Position numbers and translations under genes: made by a program. Shown here piece by piece: positions 8,571-16,735 of a stretch of 64,000 nt of DNA. The stretch's first letter is position 1; every line of letters starts with the position of its first letter. This DNA comes from an uncultured Pelagibacteraceae bacterium (GTDB lineage Bacteria; Pseudomonadota; Alphaproteobacteria; Pelagibacterales; Pelagibacteraceae), in NCBI GenBank assembly GCA_902532565.1, contig CACAIR010000003.1, positions 1 through 64,000 on the forward strand. Reading direction: 5' to 3'. The notes beneath the pieces were generated by a model. The model saw only the letters and a program-made list of their open reading frames with translations. It had not been told where the DNA came from and searched no databases.

Positions 8571-9362
8571 ATGATTAAAATTTTACAAACATCATTAATA
8601 ACATTTTTTATAATGTTTTGCGCTAATGCCGGCACAGATGGCGTCAATGAACTTTCTAAAAATAAACCTCAAGAAGTTAAAGATTGTTTTGAAACACTAA
8701 ACAGAGGTACTTTTGCGCTAAACCAAGGTTTAGACAAAGTGATTTTTAAACCTGTAGCAAAAGCTTACAGATCTTTACCTTCTCCGGTAAGAACAGGCAC
8801 AAGTAATGCACTTCTAAATCTATCTTCACTTGTAACAATACCTAATAATGTTTTACAAGGTCAGTTTAAAACAGCCGGAGTTAATACTGGAAGGTTTATA
8901 GTTAATACAACTATAGGAATTTTTGGATTATTTGACGTAGCAACAAAAATGGGATTTTCAGAGTATGAGAAAGAAGATTATGGCCAGACACTTGGTGTAT
9001 GGGGAGTAGGTCCTGGATGCTATATAGTGCTGCCAGTATTAGGTCCTTCAACTTTAAGGGATACTGCCGGTTCGTTCATCAATCTAATGGGTGGTGATCC
9101 ATACTATAATGTTTCAGCCCATGGTAATAACGAATACTTAGATAAATCTGATTATATGTTAACAAAAACGTTAACAGCAATAGACTTTAGGGCGAAAAAT
9201 TTAGAAACATTTGATAATTTAGAGAAAAATTCTCTTGATTTTTATGCTTCTGTAAAAAGCTTGTACATTCAAGACAGGCAAAGAAAGATAGCTAATACTA
9301 AACCAAGCGCTACAATTGAAATTCTATATGAAGGCGATTGGGAAGAAATAGAAACACAATAG
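8571..9362 (+). CDS. mlaA: MlaA (VacJ) outer-membrane lipid asymmetry protein
   Basis: MlaA removes mislocalised phospholipids from the outer leaflet of the outer membrane and passes them to periplasmic MlaC. The body has the VacJ pattern 'FNR/LNRGTFALNQGLD', 'PVAKAYRSLP', 'GRFIVNTTIG', 'EDYGQTLGVWGVG' and 'GPSTLRDTAG'. An N-terminal hydrophobic stretch of about 20 residues serves as signal; there is a Cys at 17 but not a clean lipobox, so lipid attachment is uncertain. The 263-residue length is normal. mlaC follows 14 bp later. Confidence 0.93.
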   Translation: MIKILQTSLITFFIMFCANAGTDGVNELSKNKPQEVKDCFETLNRGTFALNQGLDKVIFKPVAKAYRSLPSPVRTGTSNALLNLSSLVTIPNNVLQGQFKTAGVNTGRFIVNTTIGIFGLFDVATKMGFSEYEKEDYGQTLGVWGVGPGCYIVLPVLGPSTLRDTAGSFINLMGGDPYYNVSAHGNNEYLDKSDYMLTKTLTAIDFRAKNLETFDNLEKNSLDFYASVKSLYIQDRQRKIANTKPSATIEILYEGDWEEIETQ

Positions 9363-9376
9363 AATAATAGTCAATA

Positions 9377-9977
9377 ATGTTTTTAAAAAAAAAAATTATT
9401 GTAATTTCACTAATATTTTTAAATTTAATAGGAACTACTAGTTTAAAAGCTATTGAACCAGATGTATTTGTTCAATCAACAGTAAATAGAGCCTCAAAAC
9501 TTCTGTCTGAAAATATAACAAGAGAAGAAAAAATAGAGAAATTAAAACTAATTGCTAAAGATACGGTTGATATTCAAGGTATCGGGCTTTATACACTTGG
9601 TTCAGTTAGAAAAACTTTAAATGATGATGAAAAATCAATTTATTCACAAAGATTTGAACAATATTTTTTAAAAAGTTTTTCAAGTAGATTAGCAGAATAT
9701 ACAAATCCTGAAATTGACGTTTTTTGCAAAAGAAGTATTAAATAAAAATTACACTATTGTAAATAGTATTCTTAAAGCTACAAATGATCGACCAGAAATA
9801 AAAATTGATTGGAGAATTTATACTAAAGATCCAGACCAACCATTAATTAGAGATTTAATTATTGAAGGTTTAAGTTTAGCAAGAACTCAAAAAGAAGAAT
9901 TTGCATCAGTTTTAAATAGTAATGATGGTGACATTAGGGCCCTTTTTAAAATTTTAGAAGAATTCTCGAATAAATAA
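9377..9977 (+). pseudogene. mlaC: MlaC (Ttg2D) phospholipid-binding protein, frameshifted
   Basis: Periplasmic carrier that moves phospholipids between MlaA and the inner-membrane MlaFEDB complex. The first frame (9377-9745) gives a signal-peptide-like start and the N-terminal half, ending 'YTNPEIDVF'. The second frame (from about 9717 to 9977) continues with 'AKEVLNKNYTIVNSILKATN' and the normal C-terminal end. Skipping one T in the T6 run at 9720-9725 restores a continuous frame of about 199 residues, the usual MlaC size. The extra T may be a sequencing error or a recent mutation; both halves look well conserved, which favours error. The track's second ORF starts at a TTG that is not a real start. 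Confidence 0.88.
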
Positions 9978-9993
9978 TTTTTTAAGTGAAGAT

Positions 9994-10070
9994 TGGTGGG
10001 CCCGCCAGGACTCGAACCTGGGACCAATACATTATGAGTGTACTGCTCTAACCAACTGAGCTACAGGCCC
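9994..10070 (-). tRNA. tRNA with CAT anticodon, probable tRNA-Ile2 (lysidine-modified)
   Basis: A complete cloverleaf with encoded CCA: acceptor GGGCCTG/CGGGCCC, D-arm GCTC..GAGC, anticodon stem GTACA/TGTAT, loop CTCATAA, and T-arm with TTCGAGT. The anticodon is CAT. The pairs C4-G69, C5-G68 and the G27-U43 wobble pair are the determinants described for TilS recognition of E. coli tRNA-Ile2, whereas elongator Met differs there. I therefore prefer Ile2, reading AUA, over elongator Met. It marks the left end of the glycan island. Confidence 0.9.
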
Positions 10071-10221
10071 TTTGATAAATCTACGTTTATATCATTAAAA
10101 AAGTTAATCAAGCTTGAATGCTTTTAAGTGCATATTTTCCTCTTAAAAAATTAGGCTTTAAAGAAACTGAGGATAAAATAAAGAGTTAATTACCTTTATA
10201 TCCTTTAGTAATAGGTAGTAA

Positions 10222-10261
10222 GTTTTTATTGATTAAAAATTTCAATAGATTAAATAAAAAC
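10222..10261. repeat. Inverted repeat just before the CysC-like gene
   Basis: GTTTTTATT (10222-10230) and AATAAAAAC (10253-10261) are perfect 9-bp inverted copies separated by 22 nt, ending 4 bp before the ATG at 10266. In such AT-rich DNA this may be chance; if real it could be an operator or a structure that hides the ribosome-binding site. Confidence 0.3.
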
Positions 10262-10265
10262 TGAT

Positions 10266-10793
10266 ATGGTTATTTGGTTAGCTGGACTATCTGGAAGCGG
10301 TAAGTCTACATTTGCAACATACATTGCGCATGAATTAAAAAAAAAATATAAAGGGAAAGTTTTAAAAATTGACGGAGATGAAATAAGATACCTTTTTAAG
10401 AATGATCTTGGCCATTCTTTAAAAGATAGAATCAAAAACGCAGAACGTCTTTCAAAATTAGTTTATTTTTTACAGAAAAACACGGACTTAATAATAGTTG
10501 TCTCTGTTCTATCTATTTCTCAAAAATGGCTCAATTGGAATAAAAAAAAAATCAAAGATTATTTTCAAATTCTTATAGATGTTCCATTTAAAATACTTTC
10601 TGAACGAAATAGTAAAGGTGTTTATTCCAATAAAAAACACGTAGTTGGTGCAGATATAAAATATAGAAAACCAAAAAAAAATGACATGGTTGTAAAAAAT
10701 AATTTCAGAACAAAAGAAATTGAAAGATTTTCAAAAAAAATTTTTTCTAATAAAAAAATCTTAAACTTTTTGATTAAGTATAACAAAAATTAA
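10266..10793 (+). CDS. CysC-like (adenylylsulfate kinase family) kinase in glycan island
   Basis: A P-loop kinase with 'GLSGSGKST' (about 7-15), 'DGDEIR' and 'GHSLKDRIKNAERL', the APS-kinase pattern, and a C-terminal block 'VVGADIKY' seen in capsule-locus relatives. APS kinase makes PAPS from adenylylsulfate. Homologues in polysaccharide loci can instead phosphorylate other nucleotide substrates (for example cytidine diphosphoramidate kinase of the Campylobacter capsule). No ATP sulfurylase or sulfotransferase is next to it, and SAR11 is described as lacking assimilatory sulfate reduction, so a role in decorating surface glycans is more likely than cysteine synthesis. That role is inference. 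175 residues is family length. Confidence 0.8.
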   Translation: MVIWLAGLSGSGKSTFATYIAHELKKKYKGKVLKIDGDEIRYLFKNDLGHSLKDRIKNAERLSKLVYFLQKNTDLIIVVSVLSISQKWLNWNKKKIKDYFQILIDVPFKILSERNSKGVYSNKKHVVGADIKYRKPKKNDMVVKNNFRTKEIERFSKKIFSNKKILNFLIKYNKN

Positions 10794-10811
10794 TAAAACC
10801 TATGTAATTAA

Positions 10812-11990
10812 ATGATTTATTTATTAATATTTATATTTTTTGTTCTTATTTTTGAGTTTTATCTGAGAAAATTAATAGATAGAGGTCAAAAAAAAATTCA
10901 ATGGATATTAACAAATAATAGTGAAAATTTCAAATTTGATCAAAAAATAATTAATAAGATTTTTAAAAATTCTTTTCATAAAACTTTGGGATGGGATAGA
11001 TTCCCTTATCAAAAAATAAAAGTAAAAAAGAATTTTAATAAAACCTTATTTTATAAATTCACTAAAGAAGGATTTAGATATATTGGATCAAAACATAAAA
11101 ATAAATTTGCTATTTTTGGGGATTCATTTGCATTTGGTTCTTTTGTAAATGATAATTCATGTTGGTCATCTCTTGTTTCAAAAAAAGTAAAAAAAAATTT
11201 TATCAATTATTCTGTACCTAATTATGGATTTGATCAATCTTTACTAAAATATGAAAATAAAAAGTTAGATAAAAATATTGAGAACATCATTATTGGAGTT
11301 GTTCCAGAAACAATTTCGAGAATTCAAAATATTTGGAAACATTATCTTGAATTTGGTAATATTTATGGATTCAAGCCTAGATACATTGTAAAAAATAATA
11401 AACTAAGTTTGTTGAAGAGTCCTTTGCAAAGTAAAAGAGATTTTAAAAAAATCAAACAAATTATTGAAAAGTGTAAAAATAATGATTTTTTTTATAAAAA
11501 AAAATATCTAGTTTTTAAATTTAAATCTATTTATTTTATAGATTTTTTAAAAAATTTTACTTTTAACATAAGTCTATTCTATTTTTTGATTAAATATAAA
11601 AATAATTACACAAAACTTAATAAATCTATTTTCACTCTAGTTTATAAACACAATATTAGGAGCGCTAATGATCTATATACACATCCAGAGTCTAAAAAAT
11701 TATTTGAAAAACTGATTTTTAAATTCGTGAAAGTTGCAAAAAAAAGAAATCATAGGCCTATTATTATTATTTTCCCACAGAAATACGATTTAGAGCTTTA
11801 TAAAAATAAAAAAAATAAGTTTAATGACTACTTTAATAAATTTAAAAATAAAATTCTTATAATAAACTTAACCGAAGACTTTTCTAAAGTAAATTATTCC
11901 AAATTTTTTCAAGATGATAAATATGGAGGTCATTTAAATGAAAAAGGAAACTTTTTTGTAGCAAAAAAAATTCTTGAAAAAATTAGTTAA
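10812..11990 (+). CDS. Membrane-anchored SGNH/GDSL hydrolase-like protein
   Basis: The N-terminus (about 1-18) is one transmembrane segment. The domain then shows an SGNH block I 'FAIFGDSFAFGS' (nucleophile Ser near residue 105), a block 'NYSVPNYGFDQSLLKYE' and a C-terminal 'GGHLNEKGN' carrying the His of the catalytic pair. Such proteins remove or transfer acyl groups on extracellular polysaccharides. The substrate is unknown. It follows the CysC-like gene closely and its 3' end overlaps the convergent methyltransferase gene by 8 bp. Confidence 0.7.
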   Translation: MIYLLIFIFFVLIFEFYLRKLIDRGQKKIQWILTNNSENFKFDQKIINKIFKNSFHKTLGWDRFPYQKIKVKKNFNKTLFYKFTKEGFRYIGSKHKNKFAIFGDSFAFGSFVNDNSCWSSLVSKKVKKNFINYSVPNYGFDQSLLKYENKKLDKNIENIIIGVVPETISRIQNIWKHYLEFGNIYGFKPRYIVKNNKLSLLKSPLQSKRDFKKIKQIIEKCKNNDFFYKKKYLVFKFKSIYFIDFLKNFTFNISLFYFLIKYKNNYTKLNKSIFTLVYKHNIRSANDLYTHPESKKLFEKLIFKFVKVAKKRNHRPIIIIFPQKYDLELYKNKKNKFNDYFNKFKNKILIINLTEDFSKVNYSKFFQDDKYGGHLNEKGNFFVAKKILEKIS

Positions 11991-12906
11991 TTTTTTTTGT
12001 TTTAAAAATAATGTTGTCTGCGACTTTAATTAAAATGAAAGAAAAAATTTTTTTATCCATTAAAAACTGAAGTAATGAGTTGAAAAATCTTTTAATAAAT
12101 GAATATTTATCTTCAGGATCATATAAAAATGGTCCGCCATCTTGATTTTCAATTTTAAATCTATTTTTTTCTAAACAATTTTTAAGTGATTTATGTGAAA
12201 AAAGTCTTTTATTTATCTTATAATTCCATACATCATGCTTGTTTAACATAAATTTAGAATTCATAAATTTACTATCTTTATATTTCAAAAAATATTTTTT
12301 TAATTTTGTTTCTGTTAACATTGATTTGAATGAGAGGGAATAAGAGTAATGAAATTTTTCATTCGTAAAATATCTAATTAAAGATAGCAGAAAATGTCTA
12401 GGAGTTATTAATTTATCTAATTGAAATTGATTTCCTTGACATACAACAAATCTATTTCCATCTTTTAAGACCCTTCTTACTTCATTGATACAAAAATCAA
12501 GATCTTCTGCATATTGAAGGGCTCCACAAACAAATACTGCATCAAAATAATTATCTTCAAATGGATATTTTTCCTCTAAACTTTGATTAATAAATACAGC
12601 TTTATTATCTTTAACTTCATCTTTAAATCTGTCACTTGCAAAATCACAAAGATGAGCTGAAATATCCATTCCAGAATAGTTGTAACCAAGTTTTAAAATA
12701 TCATCGGCTGCATCTCCCGAACCAAATCCTAATTCTAAAATCTTTGAGTTTGGAGATAAATTCAAGGATTTTATGTAATTTATTGTTTTTTCCCTTCTTA
12801 CTGAATAATGATAAAATCCTTTATGGTTTTTATCGGCGGTGATAGAGTGCCATTTCTTGGTTTTTTCAGAGTTCCACCACTTTTTTACTTCATCTTTATG
12901 AGACAT
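11983..12906 (-). CDS. Class I SAM-dependent methyltransferase
   Basis: A Rossmann-type methyltransferase with 'ILELGFGSGDAADDIL' (motif I, about 55-70), 'YSGMDIS' (motif II) and 'YFDAVFVCGALQYAEDLD' (motif III/IV). It belongs to the methyltransf_11 group; the substrate cannot be read from sequence. It is the only minus-strand gene among the first five of the island and is divergent from the glycosyltransferase. A sugar or lipid target is plausible from context only. Confidence 0.8.
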   Translation of the reverse strand: MSHKDEVKKWWNSEKTKKWHSITADKNHKGFYHYSVRREKTINYIKSLNLSPNSKILELGFGSGDAADDILKLGYNYSGMDISAHLCDFASDRFKDEVKDNKAVFINQSLEEKYPFEDNYFDAVFVCGALQYAEDLDFCINEVRRVLKDGNRFVVCQGNQFQLDKLITPRHFLLSLIRYFTNEKFHYSYSLSFKSMLTETKLKKYFLKYKDSKFMNSKFMLNKHDVWNYKINKRLFSHKSLKNCLEKNRFKIENQDGGPFLYDPEDKYSFIKRFFNSLLQFLMDKKIFSFILIKVADNIIFKTKKIN

Positions 12907-13017
12907 GTGTTCTTAAAATTTAATTTTTTTGATAAGTGTATATAGATTTCATATAACAATGTCAAAAAATGTAACATCGTTTTGTTTTGTATTAAATTAT
13001 ATTAGATCTGTTTTTAA

Positions 13018-14064
13018 ATGATATTATTTTATCTTACTAGCTCAAACTTAAAATCATTGCCAGCTAATGCAATACAGACAACACATATGTATAATGCATT
13101 CTCAAATATTGGATGTTCAGTAAAGTATTTTGTTAAAAGATCTAATCCAAATTATCATAATGGACTCATTTGGCCGTCTGGATTTATTCTTCTATATATA
13201 TTAATATTTAAAATTTTTAATTTTAAAAAAAAAATTTTTATTCATTCAAGAGACAGAAATAAACTCGCAATAATACTAGCACTTCTTGGCTTTAAAGTTG
13301 GTATTGAATTACATAATTTAAAAAGATTAAATAATTTCGAATGTTTAATCATAAGATCCTTAACTAAAAAAAAACTATTAAAATTATTCTTTACTTCTAG
13401 GACATTATATAACGAATTTATAATTAAGAATCCTCTTGGTTCAAAATTACCTTTTACAAGATTGGAAAATGCTACCTCAAAAAACTTTATTGAAAATGAT
13501 TTACATAAAAATATTTTTAGTAAAGATCTCTCTTTTGCTATGGTTTCAAGCAAAAGAAAAGGTAAAGGGCAAGAAAAAATAAGTAAATTATCAAAGATGT
13601 ATCCTAATTATAAATTTACAATTATTGGACCTACCTTAGAGGGTATTAAAAAATCAAATAACTTGAGTCTTATTGGTAAAATCGAAAATAGAGATGTTGT
13701 TTCTTATTTAAATAATGCAGATATATTTTTAGCAATAATAGATAAAGTTATGGAAGTTGAAGGAGGTTTATTTGAGGATGGTGATTTGGCTTGTCCTTTG
13801 AAGATATTTGAATATCTAGCTTTGGCAAAACCTATAATTATGTCAAAACGTACTGCAATGACCGAGCTTTTTTCTTGTTTACCTGGTGTTTGGTTTATTC
13901 ATGATGATCTTTCAAATTTTAAAACTGTAATAAACGAAATTTGCAGCTTAGATGAAAATAAAATTAAACACATACAAACATCTCATAAACAATTTATAAG
14001 TGAATTAAGTTGGGAAAATAGAGCTAAGAAAGTTATTAAAGTTTTAAATGAAAAAGAAAACTAA
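13018..14064 (+). CDS. Glycosyltransferase, GT4 (GT-B fold) type
   Basis: The 348-residue protein has a GT-B layout. The N-terminal acceptor domain includes 'ANAIQTTHMYNAF'. The C-terminal nucleotide-sugar domain starts near 'FAMVSSKRKGKGQE', with 'FTIIGPTLEG' and 'LKIFEYLALAKPIIMSK', the EX7E-like region of GT4 enzymes. It probably adds a sugar to a surface glycan; donor and acceptor are unknown. Its end overlaps the next gene by 17 bp. Confidence 0.8.
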   Translation: MILFYLTSSNLKSLPANAIQTTHMYNAFSNIGCSVKYFVKRSNPNYHNGLIWPSGFILLYILIFKIFNFKKKIFIHSRDRNKLAIILALLGFKVGIELHNLKRLNNFECLIIRSLTKKKLLKLFFTSRTLYNEFIIKNPLGSKLPFTRLENATSKNFIENDLHKNIFSKDLSFAMVSSKRKGKGQEKISKLSKMYPNYKFTIIGPTLEGIKKSNNLSLIGKIENRDVVSYLNNADIFLAIIDKVMEVEGGLFEDGDLACPLKIFEYLALAKPIIMSKRTAMTELFSCLPGVWFIHDDLSNFKTVINEICSLDENKIKHIQTSHKQFISELSWENRAKKVIKVLNEKEN

Positions 14065-14749
14065 ATTAATTGAAATAATTGGTAGTCCTGGATCAGGCAA
14101 AACATTTATATGTACCAAACTTCAATTAGTAAAAAAAAATTCTAAACAATTTTTTTTTCATAGTAGTAATTTAAAAAATTTTAAAAAATTTAATAGATTA
14201 AATTATTCAACTCGCTTTTTTATTAAAATCAAAGTCATTTTTTTGATAATCAAATTTTATTCATTATTCTATAAAAGATTTTTTTTAAGAAAAATTTACA
14301 AACGCAGTTTTTTTATCAGAACAATGTTGCTGGTTTATAGACATCTAATTTCAATAGAAATGTTTAAAAAAGCTTTAAAAAAAGATGAGTTCTTAATAAT
14401 GGAGCCTGGATTAATAATGTATTTTTTACAAGACTATTTTTATTCGGATCAAACTGTATCAAATAATGATATAAAAATTTTTAATCAAATATTTTTAAAA
14501 GCTGATTATATTATTAATGTAAATTGTGATATTAAAACGCAAATTAAAAGATTACAAATAAGAAAGCGTGGTATGCCACAAAGAATGGCAAATTTAAACA
14601 AAAAAGAAATTTATAATACAATTAAGAAATCAAATAATGAAATCAAAAAATATGTTTCAAATAGTTATGATTTAAAACATAGGTTTATAAATGTTGATAC
14701 TTCAAAAAACTTTAATAAAATCAAAAAATTAGCTAATTTATTTTTTTAA
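14048..14749 (+). CDS. P-loop NTPase, kinase-like, in glycan island
   Basis: Starts with 'LIEIIGSPGSGKT', a Walker A loop at about 7-19. Further on are 'LIMEPGLIMYFLQDYFY' and 'ADYIINVNCDIKTQIKRLQIRKRG', which resemble the core and lid of nucleoside/nucleotide-kinase-like proteins. The middle is very Lys/Phe rich. I cannot name a substrate. Close linkage to the glycosyltransferase suggests a role in surface-glycan precursor metabolism, but this is only context. Confidence 0.6.
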   Translation: MKKKTKLIEIIGSPGSGKTFICTKLQLVKKNSKQFFFHSSNLKNFKKFNRLNYSTRFFIKIKVIFLIIKFYSLFYKRFFLRKIYKRSFFIRTMLLVYRHLISIEMFKKALKKDEFLIMEPGLIMYFLQDYFYSDQTVSNNDIKIFNQIFLKADYIINVNCDIKTQIKRLQIRKRGMPQRMANLNKKEIYNTIKKSNNEIKKYVSNSYDLKHRFINVDTSKNFNKIKKLANLFF

Positions 14750-14766
14750 AAAAAATATTTTTAAGT

Positions 14767-16560
14767 TTAAATAAAATTAGCACTTTCCCAAAACTGCTTA
14801 TTAGTTTTTAATAATTCTTGATAAGTACCTTCATCTTTAAGTTCACCCTTATCAAACAAAAAAATTTTATCACATTTTTTTACAGTGCTTAAACGATGTG
14901 CTATTAAGATTTTTGTAATTTTATAATCAGTGATATGAATAGACTCCATTACTGATTTTTCTGTAATATTATCTAATGCACTTGTTGCTTCATCAAATAT
15001 TAACAACTTTGGTTGATGATACAAAGCTCTAGCTATTCCAATTCGTTGACGTTGACCACCAGATAACCTAACCCCTCTTTCGCCAATAGTTGTTTGGTAC
15101 TTAGATGGTAACTCATTTACAATAAATTCGTGTAAGTTTGCAATTTTTGCTGCATGTTTGACATTTTCATGATTTATCTCATTTTTATCAACACCAAATG
15201 CAATATTTTCAGACACTGTAGTGTCAGCTAAATATATTTCTTGAGGAACATAGCCAATAGAATTCTGCCATGTTCTTTTATTTTCATTATTAATAATTTT
15301 GCCATCAACTTCTAAAGTTCCTTTTTGCGCGTCAAGTAATCCAAGAATTAAATCTATTACTGTTGTTTTTCCACTACCCGTCTCACCTACTATTCCTATA
15401 GTTGTGTATGCTGGTATTGTAAGATTTACATTTTTTAATATCATCCTCGATGATTCAGGATAAGTATAAAAAATGTTTTTTAATTTTATACTTTCATTAA
15501 AAATAAATTTATCATTATCATTATCATCAATCTTTAAATTCAGTTTTTTTAAATCATTATATAAAGATGTTATAGCTGGACCTGATAAACGCAAAGAAGT
15601 GACATTCACAAAAATTTTTTGTACTGCAGGCATCAATCGGTATCCTGCAAATGCATAGAGGGCTATTTTTGGTAAGATAGTTGTAATATCATTTGTAGCT
15701 AGCATATAAAAAATTATTACAAGTATTAATCCTCCAAAAGCAATTGCCTCAAGTATAAATCGTGGTAATTGACCAATTATGTCTACTTTAGCAAAATTGT
15801 ATGCCATATTTTTAGAAGGTTCTATGAAACGATTTATAAAACTTCTCTCCAATCCACCAACTTTGACTTCCTTAATCCCACTAAAAGCTTCTGATAAAGC
15901 TTTGAATTTTATTTCATTATCTTTGTAAGTTTTTGTTGCGATTTTGTTTAATAGTTTTCTTAATAATATGTAAACTATCAAATAAAATGAACCTATAGTA
16001 ATTGCAATAGTCAATATGAGTTTAGTATCAACATAAAGCAACATCAAAAACAATGTTAAGGTAACTAAAATATTCGATATTAAAGAAATAGCTGGCTTTA
16101 AACCTCTGCCAATGACATTGCCTGTTTCAGAAAGAATAGTTTTACCTATGTAAGAAGTATTTTTATTTAAAAACCAACCATAGGGTTGATAAATATACCG
16201 TTTAGCTAGACGTTCTGACAAAGAGAACTCACAATATCTAATATATCTAGATTGAAAATATGTTGTTAAAGCCTTGAAGAAAATTGATATTATTAATATA
16301 AAAAAAACTAAAATTCCTACTAAGATTAAAAATTCTTGTTCGTCTTTTACACCGATAAATTCAGCTTTTTTATAAATAAAATTTAAAATATTATTTGTAG
16401 TTATAGTCTCAGGATTTGTAAGTAAAGCTATAAAAGGCATTATAGATGCAACACCAAGCATATCTATCAAAGCCATACATAGAATTAATATAAGTAAATA
16501 CCATGCACGTCTTCGCTCTTTTTTTGATAAAATATATAAAATTTTATTTATATTTAGCAT
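14767..16560 (-). CDS. ABC exporter, fused TMD-NBD (PglK/MsbA-like)
   Basis: 597 residues: an N-terminal transmembrane domain (about 1-330, six hydrophobic helices) and a C-terminal ATPase with Walker A 'GETGSGKTT', signature 'LSGGQRQRIGIARAL' and Walker B 'LLIFDEATSALD'. The opening 'KKERRRAWYLLILILCMALIDMLG' resembles PglK-type lipid-linked oligosaccharide flippases. With the neighbouring glycosyltransferase, a flippase for a lipid-linked glycan is a reasonable inference; MsbA-like lipid export is the alternative. It is convergent with the P-loop gene and ends the island just before tRNA-Val. Confidence 0.85.
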   Translation of the reverse strand: MLNINKILYILSKKERRRAWYLLILILCMALIDMLGVASIMPFIALLTNPETITTNNILNFIYKKAEFIGVKDEQEFLILVGILVFFILIISIFFKALTTYFQSRYIRYCEFSLSERLAKRYIYQPYGWFLNKNTSYIGKTILSETGNVIGRGLKPAISLISNILVTLTLFLMLLYVDTKLILTIAITIGSFYLIVYILLRKLLNKIATKTYKDNEIKFKALSEAFSGIKEVKVGGLERSFINRFIEPSKNMAYNFAKVDIIGQLPRFILEAIAFGGLILVIIFYMLATNDITTILPKIALYAFAGYRLMPAVQKIFVNVTSLRLSGPAITSLYNDLKKLNLKIDDNDNDKFIFNESIKLKNIFYTYPESSRMILKNVNLTIPAYTTIGIVGETGSGKTTVIDLILGLLDAQKGTLEVDGKIINNENKRTWQNSIGYVPQEIYLADTTVSENIAFGVDKNEINHENVKHAAKIANLHEFIVNELPSKYQTTIGERGVRLSGGQRQRIGIARALYHQPKLLIFDEATSALDNITEKSVMESIHITDYKITKILIAHRLSTVKKCDKIFLFDKGELKDEGTYQELLKTNKQFWESANFI

Positions 16561-16654
16561 TAAATTTATGGAACAAGTAAATGATATATAAGATTACAGT
16601 TTATTTAAAAAGGATTAAAATTTTATTTAATTCATTATAATTTTTAAGGCTTTA

Positions 16655-16730
16655 TGGTGGGCCGTGTTAGAATCGAACTAACTGCCCCCTCGATGTCAAC
16701 GAGGTACTCTAACCGATGAGCTAACGGCCC
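16655..16730 (-). tRNA. tRNA-Val (GAC)
   Basis: Complete cloverleaf with encoded CCA: acceptor GGGCCGT/ACGGCCC, anticodon stem CCTCG/CGAGG, loop TTGACAT with anticodon GAC, T-arm GTTAG..CTAAC. It begins only 5 bp after the rpoD stop codon on the same strand, so it is probably released from the end of the yqeY-dnaG-rpoD transcript. It marks the right end of the glycan island. Confidence 0.95.
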
Positions 16731-16735
16731 AGAAA

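Noticed and set aside
9714-9745. Programmed frameshifting in mlaC at the T run
   Set aside because: The shift needed is +1 (skip one T), not the -1 of TTTTTTG-type slippery sites, and no stimulatory structure is seen; an indel is simpler.
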